Assembly: GCA_035359995.1 (NCBI GenBank)
Contig: DAORZT010000049.1
Location: 1-20,812 of the forward strand
DNA length: 20,812 nt
From: JAKPCT01 sp029553165
GTDB lineage: Bacteria > Bacillota > UBA4882 > UBA8346
Direction of reading: 5' to 3'
Within the stretch, counting starts at the first letter, position 1, and the number at the start of each line of letters is the position of its first letter. Below the pieces are notes generated by a model. It made no database searches. It had not been told where the DNA came from and saw only the letters and a list, made by a program, of their open reading frames with translations. A program made the position numbers and the translations under genes. Below, piece by piece: positions 15,731-20,812 of this stretch.

Positions 15731-16726
15731 TCATCGTTTCATTCTACTTAATATTTCTTCGATTTCATTGATTTGTCCTGATGATAAAGGGCCAAACTCC
15801 ATCGCTGTTGCATTCTCTTCAACTTGTTTGACCGTTTTAAACCCGGGAATAGGGATCGTGCAGTTGCTTTTGCCCCAGATCCAGGCTAGAGCCCCTTGAA
15901 CCAGAGTACGACCATTACTTGTTAAGATTTCTTTAACTGCATCAAGCGCTTGTAAAAACTCCGGCACCGGCTTGCCATCTTTGAAATATGGAACCCAGGA
16001 ATGGCCGGCACCACGCACGTCATCATTTGTTAGCAAAGAATCGGCAGTAAATTTACCACTTAAAAAACCCATTGCTAAAGGGCTACGGTTAATGCTGGCG
16101 AGATTGTTGGCTTCACAAAATTGGATCAATTGGGGAGAATCGTTTAGAACATTTAAAGTATGTTGAATGGCGGAACAATTAGTTCGCTCTGCAATTAATT
16201 TAGCAGCAGCAAGAAGATCGGTACTCCAGCCATAAGTACGAATCTTGCCTTTTGCAACCAGTCGATTAAGAGTATTACAGATCGGTTCAATTTCCGAAAT
16301 TAATAAATTCCCGACGTGAATTTGATAGAGATCAATGTAGTCAGTATTGAGTCTTTTTAGTGAAGCGTCACAAGCTCTTTCGATGTAATCTGGTGTTACA
16401 TTGGTCCCAGATAAGGTCTTGGTCGCTTCGTTGCCAAAATACCCAAACTTGGTGGCGATCACTACGCTACTCCTTCTGCCGCTAATTGCTTTTCCAATCA
16501 CTGTTTCACTATGGCCTACTCCATAACAATCAGCAGTATCCAAAAAATTTATTCCGAGATCCATAGCTTTGTGGATTGCTTTGATTGACTCGTTATCGTC
16601 AATTTCGCCCCAACCATCAGGCTTGCCATCTAAAATAAATGGTCCGCCGATTGCCCAACAGCCTAGTCCTAATGCACTAACCTCAATACCGGATCGGCCA
16701 AGAACTCGTCTGTAGTTTTCTTTCAT
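15731..16726 (-). CDS. aldo/keto reductase
   Basis: An NADPH-dependent oxidoreductase with a TIM-barrel fold, 331 residues. The catalytic tetrad is complete: D63 in FLDTADCYG, Y68, K93 in ATKFGYF and H137 in LYQIHVGN. The N terminus LGRSGIEVSALGLGCWAIGG and the C-terminal cofactor region IPIPGFKTVKQVEENA match the AKR11/13-like bacterial group, which reduces ketones, aldehydes or sugar carbonyls. The ATG has a very strong AAGGAGGAA site. The TetR-type regulator gene lies just upstream on the same strand, and a copy of its probable operator sits on this gene's promoter, so expression is probably induced by a small molecule that releases the repressor. The natural substrate is unknown. Confidence 0.95.
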   Translation of the reverse strand: MKENYRRVLGRSGIEVSALGLGCWAIGGPFILDGKPDGWGEIDDNESIKAIHKAMDLGINFLDTADCYGVGHSETVIGKAISGRRSSVVIATKFGYFGNEATKTLSGTNVTPDYIERACDASLKRLNTDYIDLYQIHVGNLLISEIEPICNTLNRLVAKGKIRTYGWSTDLLAAAKLIAERTNCSAIQHTLNVLNDSPQLIQFCEANNLASINRSPLAMGFLSGKFTADSLLTNDDVRGAGHSWVPYFKDGKPVPEFLQALDAVKEILTSNGRTLVQGALAWIWGKSNCTIPIPGFKTVKQVEENATAMEFGPLSSGQINEIEEILSRMKR

Positions 16727-16763
16727 AGTATAATTCCTCCTTCTTAAATTTGATGGTTAATCA

Positions 16764-16792
16764 ATCATACAACCTACCGTTAGGTAGTTTGA
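16764..16792 (-). promoter_or_regulatory. aldo/keto reductase promoter with operator in the spacer
   Basis: On the minus strand a -10-like TATGAT lies at 16764-16769. The inverted repeat CTACC-GTTA-GGTAG (forward strand, 16774-16787) fills the 17-base spacer up to a weak -35 (TCAAAC, 16787-16792). A repressor bound here would block RNA polymerase. The same repeat, slightly altered, lies upstream of the TetR gene. Confidence 0.6.
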
Positions 16793-16804
16793 TATCATAA
16801 AAAA

Positions 16805-17386
16805 TTAAGTTTTAATTCTGATCCCATCTAAAAATACGGTGATACATTTGGCAATATCTTTATCAATGTCTTGTTCATCATAAAACTTAATTGCCATTGA
16901 AAAACCGATCATCATATAGTAGAAAGACAAAGCCAGATCATGGGCCTCGCGATCAATAATTTCCCGGTTTTTGATTCCTAATTCGATAATTGCAGTAATT
17001 TTTTCGATCAAGAGCATTTCAATTTCGTAGGTCATTTTCTGAATATATTCTTTTAAGTATTCTGGGGGGTAATAATAGTACCGATCCCAAAAGGCCATTT
17101 TGACATTATTTTGACAGTTCTTAATATAGCCGGCGAAAATAGCTGTTAATTTTTCCTGACAACCAATGTTTTCGTTGTAAGCTGTCAAATTATTAATAAA
17201 CAAAGAATAATCAGCTAAAATATTGTCAAACACTGCTGTAAAGATACTTTCCTTACCTGAGTAATGTGAATACAAAGAAGCTTTCTTAATTCCGACGGCT
17301 TTCGCAATATCATCCATACTGGTACCGAAATATCCTTGATTAGCGAATAGTTCCAATGCTTTGTTTAATATTTCATTCTTCTTCAT
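16805..17386 (-). CDS. TetR/AcrR family transcriptional repressor
   Basis: A 193-residue regulator. The N-terminal helix-turn-helix spans about 1-47: ILNKALELFANQGYFGTSM, DDIAKAVGIKKASLYSHY and KESIF, the canonical TetR DNA-binding pattern. The remainder is all-helical and variable, the ligand-binding and dimer part, and does not reveal the inducer. I prefer ATG 17386 because GGAGGG lies 5 bases upstream; an in-frame TTG at 17398 would place the start before that site. Inverted repeats at 17406-17419 and 16774-16787 suggest that it represses itself and the downstream aldo/keto reductase. Its own promoter is visible at 17421-17449. Confidence 0.93.
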   Translation of the reverse strand: MKKNEILNKALELFANQGYFGTSMDDIAKAVGIKKASLYSHYSGKESIFTAVFDNILADYSLFINNLTAYNENIGCQEKLTAIFAGYIKNCQNNVKMAFWDRYYYYPPEYLKEYIQKMTYEIEMLLIEKITAIIELGIKNREIIDREAHDLALSFYYMMIGFSMAIKFYDEQDIDKDIAKCITVFLDGIRIKT

Positions 17387-17405
17387 AGTACCCTCCAAAA
17401 ACTAC

Positions 17406-17419
17406 CTACCGTTTGGCAG
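17406..17419. promoter_or_regulatory. TetR operator, autoregulatory copy
   Basis: CTACC-GTTT-GGCAG is an imperfect inverted repeat sharing 12 of 14 bases with the perfect repeat at 16774-16787. It lies just downstream of the -10 of the regulator's promoter, covering the expected transcription start. That position fits negative autoregulation. Confidence 0.6.
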
Positions 17420-17420
17420 T

Positions 17421-17449
17421 ATTATAACATAGAAAAAATTTAATAACAA
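17421..17449 (-). promoter_or_regulatory. promoter of the TetR-family gene
   Basis: On the minus strand TTGTTA (17444-17449) and TATAAT (17421-17426) are separated by exactly 17 bases. TG precedes the -10 with one base between (extended -10). The -10 is perfect and the -35 matches 4 of 6. The operator copy lies immediately downstream. Confidence 0.65.
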
Positions 17450-17468
17450 TATCCAATCTAAACAGATT

Positions 17469-18154
17469 TTAATTAATTTTTTTATCTATATAGAGACTGC
17501 CGTCACTTTGCACTTCAGCATAAATCACCTGACTAACAGAGTTTAAACCTGCTTGTTTAAGCTTCTGGTATAACCATTCACAGGTTTGCCCAATTTCTTT
17601 AAGGTTTTTTTCTACCAGTTTTCCATCTACGATAATTTCAGTCGGGATATACAGGATGTCCTGGGGGGTAAATTTAAGTCTTTTTTGGTAACCTGCTCTA
17701 TTTCAGGTTTTTTTAGGACACTTAGCTGACCATTTGGTTCCAAGATGGCATATTCCACATCTTTGATGGAAAAGACATTATTGGTCCTAAGCAGCATGGT
17801 TAAATCATCAATGTTCAATCTTTGAGAGGTAAGAACGTCATACATGATTTTCCCTTTTTTTATTACAATAGCAGGTTCGCCGTCAAGAATTGTTCTTGCC
17901 TTCGCCGATTTTAAACTAAGGACTTCAACTATTATTGTCAGCAAAACCCACACGGTAAGCCCGGTAATACTGTCAATTATTGAAATATCCTTGTCGACGA
18001 CCATGTTTCCCGCGATATTCCCTAAAGCAATTCCATTAATGTAAGTAAATATTGTCAGTTGTCCCATCTGTTTCTTACCCAATATTCTTGTCAAAAACAA
18101 TAAAACGCAAAATCCAATGGTCGCCCTGATTGAGATTTCTACAATACTGCCCAT
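17469..18154 (-). pseudogene. DUF421 (YetF-like) membrane protein gene with a frameshift
   Basis: A DUF421 protein whose frame breaks in a run of six G (17663-17668; C on the coding strand). The first part, 163 or so residues, has two or three membrane segments (about 6-22, 38-52, 60-80), GKKQMGQLTIFTYINGIALG and then RTILDGEPAIVIKKG and LEPNGQLSVLKKPE. In the given frame it ends in an unrelated tail at a stop at 17627. One added C restores YIPTEIIVDGKLVEKNL through AEVQSDGSLYIDKK to a stop at 17469. That gives 228 residues, the normal family length with the normal C terminus. AAAGGAG precedes the ATG at 18154. DUF421 proteins are membrane proteins of unclear role, some linked to spore or envelope functions. 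The cause may be real mutation, phase variation or a sequencing error. Confidence 0.85.
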
Positions 18155-18302
18155 AATTGCTCCTTTGCTGTATTTTAATTAACTTCTAAATATTGTGTTA
18201 TTAGTGTTGTCTCTTTATGCGTCATCATACTTCTTTTTGATACAAACTGGTCAGCCCTAATAATTGTAATAAAATAGCAACAAAATCTTTTTCAACCAAT
18301 AA

Positions 18303-18331
18303 TTGACAATCATAGTACAAAATAATATACT
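18303..18331 (+). promoter_or_regulatory. sigma-A-type promoter of the CBM3/RHS-like gene
   Basis: A perfect -35 TTGACA (18303-18308) and TATACT (18326-18331) are separated by exactly 17 bases, about 92 bases before the start codon. This leaves a leader of roughly 80 bases. It lies in the AT-rich 268-base gap between the divergent DUF421 gene and this gene; nothing else was recognised in that gap. Confidence 0.75.
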
Positions 18332-18422
18332 AATTTTTGTTATGTAATTTAATAGTTTTTTCAAAAAATATCGCAAAATGCAAAAGAAAATAAATAATGT
18401 CAATTTGGGGAGAGGATGGATT

Positions 18423-20812
18423 ATGAAATTTATCACTAAACTAACCTTTTGTCTCTTGATAATTGGAATTTTGACTTTAAGCACCTTGTCGCTGTTTGCC
18501 GCAGCACCGGCGCTTAGAGTTCAGATGTACAACGGAAACCGGGCCTCAGAGATCAATACAGTTTTTCCGTGGTTTAAACTGACCAATACCGGGTCAGAAG
18601 TTATTGATCTCTCGAAAGTCAAACTCCGCTACTTTTACACCATTGATGGCGAAAAACCGCAAAACTTCTGGTGTGACTGGTCGAGTGCCGGTAACGGGAA
18701 TGTTACCGGAACCTTTGTTAAGCTGGAACCGGCACAGAGTAATGCCGACTATTACCTGGAGATTGGATTCAAATCCGCAGCAGGACAGCTTAAGCCCGGT
18801 CAAAGTGTCGAACTGCACTGCCGTTTTGCCAAACAAGACTGGTCAAACTTTAATCAGCTGAATGACTATTCATTTAACCCCATTGCCACAACCTATGTTG
18901 ATTGGGATCGGGTTGAAGTGATCATTGCCGGGACCAAACCAACCACCAGCCATGATTTTCAAGCTGACGGTATATGGGTCAATCAACCGGTAACGATCCG
19001 TTTAACCGCTGATAACGGACAAGCTACTACCTACTATCAGATCAATCAGGGCGCTAAAAATACCGGTAACCTGATTCAACTTAACGAAGAAGGAATCTAT
19101 GATATCAGTTACTGGTCCGAAGATGGGTCCGGTAATAACGAGACCCCCAAGACGGTCACCGTCAAGATCGACCAAACCGCTCCGGTGATCAGTGCTCAAC
19201 TCAACCCGGCTGCAAATGAATTTGGCTGGAATAACAGCAATGTCAGGATTACCTTTGAAGCACTGGACATGCTCTCCGGCGTCAAAGACGTAACACCGGA
19301 GATCACGCTTATCACCGAAGGAGCCAAACAAACAGTAACCGGTACGGCAACCGATAATGCCGGTAACACCAGTACCAAAACCGTAACGCTCAATATTGAC
19401 AAAACCTTACCACTGGTTACGATCATCCAACCGGCTGACGGAACCATTGTCAGCGACCGTAAGCTAGAGATTGTTGCCGAGTTAACCGACAATCTTTCCG
19501 GGATCAATCCTAACAGCATTCAATTAATCTTAGACGGCAAAACGATCACCGGGACCTATAACCCCGACACCAACCGGTTAACCTATACTCCGGTAGCAGA
19601 ATACAGCGCCGGCAGTCATACGATCACCGTCACCGCCAACGATCGGGCCGGTAATCAGGGACTGACTGCCAAATCCACCTTTACCGTCAAAGGCGAGGAG
19701 ACCAACTTGCCACCCGATCCGGCAACCGTAGCACCGGAGCTGGATCCAACCATCGTCAGTGATATGAAGACCGCAACCGGTTTCCTGTATAGCGGTCCAA
19801 ATCCAATCCAGACCGGAATCGATCCGGAGACGATCGAACCCCACCGGGCAGCAGTGATCCGTGGCCGGGTGCTTGATCGCAACAATCAACCCTTACCGGG
19901 TGTTAAAATAACAATCTTAAACCATCCGGAGTATGGACAAACCATCAGTCGCGCTGACGGTATGTTTGACCTGGCCGTAAACGGCGGCGGCTACTTAACC
20001 GTTAACTATGAGAAATCAGGCTACTTAAGTGCACAACGGCAGGTAGACGTACCATGGCAGGACTATGCAGTAGTTGCAGATGTTGTTTTGATCACCAGTG
20101 ATCCGGTGGTAACCCCAATTAAGATGAACGCTACCGAAACCCAGGTCGCCCGTGGCAGTTTAATCACCGACAAAGACGGGACCCGCCAGGCAACGATCAT
20201 CTTCCCCGAAGGGATCAAAGCCAAAGGAACCAATCAGACAACCCTTAACATCCGGGCGACCGAATACACCGTAGGCGATAACGGCCCGGCAGCAATGCCA
20301 GCCCAACTCCCGCCACAGATTGCCTATACCTATTGTGTCGAGTTAGCCGCCGACGGTTTTGAGACCGTTGAGTTTAACAAACCGGTCTATTTCTATCTGG
20401 AAAACTTCTTAAACTTCCCCGTTGGCAGCGCTGTCCCAGTCGGATATTACGATCGCGCCAAAGGAGTTTGGATCGCTTCCGATAATGGGATCATCGTTAA
20501 AATATTACGGATTACTGATGGCAAAGCCGTCTTAGATATCAACGGACAGGGTGTAGCTGCCACCACTGCCGAACTGGAGCAGTTAGGTGTTAGTGCCGGT
20601 GAGTTAGAGCAGTTAGCAGCAATGTACCAGCCAGGACAAAGCCTCTGGCGGGTTCCGATGACCCACTTTACGCCCTGGGATTGTAACTGGCCGTTTGGCC
20701 CGCCAATGGGGGCCTTAGGTCCAATGTTACAAAAACCCAAAGAAGGGAACTGTCAGGATCAAAACTGTCCTGAAGATAATTCAATCATCCAAGTCCAGAG
20801 TCAGGTGTTAGG
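18423..20812 (+). CDS. secreted multidomain CBM3 / Ig-like / RHS-type surface protein, 5' part
   Basis: The frame is open from ATG 18423 (AGAGGATGG upstream) to the window end, 796 codons with no stop, so the gene continues. Residues 1-27 are a signal peptide. About 30-165 form a type 3 carbohydrate-binding module: VQMYNGN, FKLTNTGSEVIDLSKVKLRY, FWCDWSS, DWSNFNQLNDYSFN and YVDWDRVEV. CBM3 modules bind cellulose or chitin. About 175-425 hold Ig-like/OmpL47-type repeats: TADNGQATTYYQIN, then two DNLSG/DMLSGV-type units ending TVKIDQTAPV and NIDKTLPLV. About 478-560 look like a carboxypeptidase-regulatory domain: IRGRVLDRNNQPLPGVKI and RADGMFDLAV. About 575-790 resemble the segment preceding RHS/YD repeats: ARGSLITDKDG, RATEYTVGDNGPAAMPAQLP, FPVGSAVPVGYYDR and WRVPMTHFTPWD. 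The RHS repeats and any toxin would lie beyond the window; that part is inferred. Confidence 0.88.
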   Translation, partial: MKFITKLTFCLLIIGILTLSTLSLFAAAPALRVQMYNGNRASEINTVFPWFKLTNTGSEVIDLSKVKLRYFYTIDGEKPQNFWCDWSSAGNGNVTGTFVKLEPAQSNADYYLEIGFKSAAGQLKPGQSVELHCRFAKQDWSNFNQLNDYSFNPIATTYVDWDRVEVIIAGTKPTTSHDFQADGIWVNQPVTIRLTADNGQATTYYQINQGAKNTGNLIQLNEEGIYDISYWSEDGSGNNETPKTVTVKIDQTAPVISAQLNPAANEFGWNNSNVRITFEALDMLSGVKDVTPEITLITEGAKQTVTGTATDNAGNTSTKTVTLNIDKTLPLVTIIQPADGTIVSDRKLEIVAELTDNLSGINPNSIQLILDGKTITGTYNPDTNRLTYTPVAEYSAGSHTITVTANDRAGNQGLTAKSTFTVKGEETNLPPDPATVAPELDPTIVSDMKTATGFLYSGPNPIQTGIDPETIEPHRAAVIRGRVLDRNNQPLPGVKITILNHPEYGQTISRADGMFDLAVNGGGYLTVNYEKSGYLSAQRQVDVPWQDYAVVADVVLITSDPVVTPIKMNATETQVARGSLITDKDGTRQATIIFPEGIKAKGTNQTTLNIRATEYTVGDNGPAAMPAQLPPQIAYTYCVELAADGFETVEFNKPVYFYLENFLNFPVGSAVPVGYYDRAKGVWIASDNGIIVKILRITDGKAVLDINGQGVAATTAELEQLGVSAGELEQLAAMYQPGQSLWRVPMTHFTPWDCNWPFGPPMGALGPMLQKPKEGNCQDQNCPEDNSIIQVQSQVL

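Noticed and set aside
18257..18484. Minus-strand 75-codon frame rich in Ile, Leu, Phe and Lys
   Set aside because: Low-complexity translation of AT-rich DNA, antisense to the promoter and start of the CBM3 gene, with no family resemblance.
18594..19889. Several minus-strand frames of 76-109 codons under the CBM3/Ig-like gene
   Set aside because: All are shadows of a continuous, domain-rich plus-strand gene; their products have no recognisable domains.
1..20812. CRISPR arrays, tRNA or rRNA genes, insertion sequences and phage attachment sites
   Set aside because: No regularly spaced repeats, cloverleaf-like sequences, transposase or integrase motifs, or terminal inverted repeats were seen on reading the window.

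Overview
The window looks like a chromosomal segment of a low-to-moderate GC bacterium, most likely an anaerobic or environmental Bacillota (Firmicutes) lineage. This rests on strong Shine-Dalgarno sites, frequent TTG/GTG starts, a DUF421 membrane protein, a CBM3-bearing secreted protein and the absence of outer-membrane functions. The genus cannot be read from the sequence.

Region 1 (1-12553) is a surface-glycan (capsule, S-layer glycan or exopolysaccharide) locus. It opens with the 3' end of a DegT/perosamine-synthase-like sugar aminotransferase. A minus-strand block follows: methyltransferase, GT-B glycosyltransferase and, upstream of them, a decayed methyltransferase remnant. The plus-strand core is a GT4 glycosyltransferase, Gmd and Fcl (making GDP-L-fucose), two adjacent STELLO/DUF288-like genes, a GT6 (ABO-type) transferase and a GT11 alpha-1,2-fucosyltransferase. 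After a minus-strand GT2 come a UDP-xylose-synthase-like decarboxylase, a second GT2 and a small methyltransferase. GDP-fucose supply, an alpha-1,2-fucosyltransferase and a GT6 transferase together are the gene set expected for a glycan ending in a histo-blood-group A/B-like trisaccharide. This is the most interesting reading of the window.

Region 2 (about 12617-15717) is a metabolic cluster behind an extended -10 promoter: RidA, a PstS-like substrate-binding protein anchored by three predicted membrane segments, and an ALDH3-type aldehyde dehydrogenase. It ends at a bidirectional hairpin terminator.

Region 3 (15731-18154, minus strand) holds an aldo/keto reductase and its probable TetR-family repressor, with two copies of one inverted-repeat operator placed on the two promoters. 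Upstream is a DUF421/YetF gene broken by a one-base shift in a homopolymer.

Region 4 (18303-20812) has a textbook sigma-A-type promoter driving a large secreted protein that runs off the window. Its order is signal peptide, CBM3, Ig-like domains, a carboxypeptidase-regulatory-like domain and a region resembling the N-terminal part of RHS/YD-repeat proteins.
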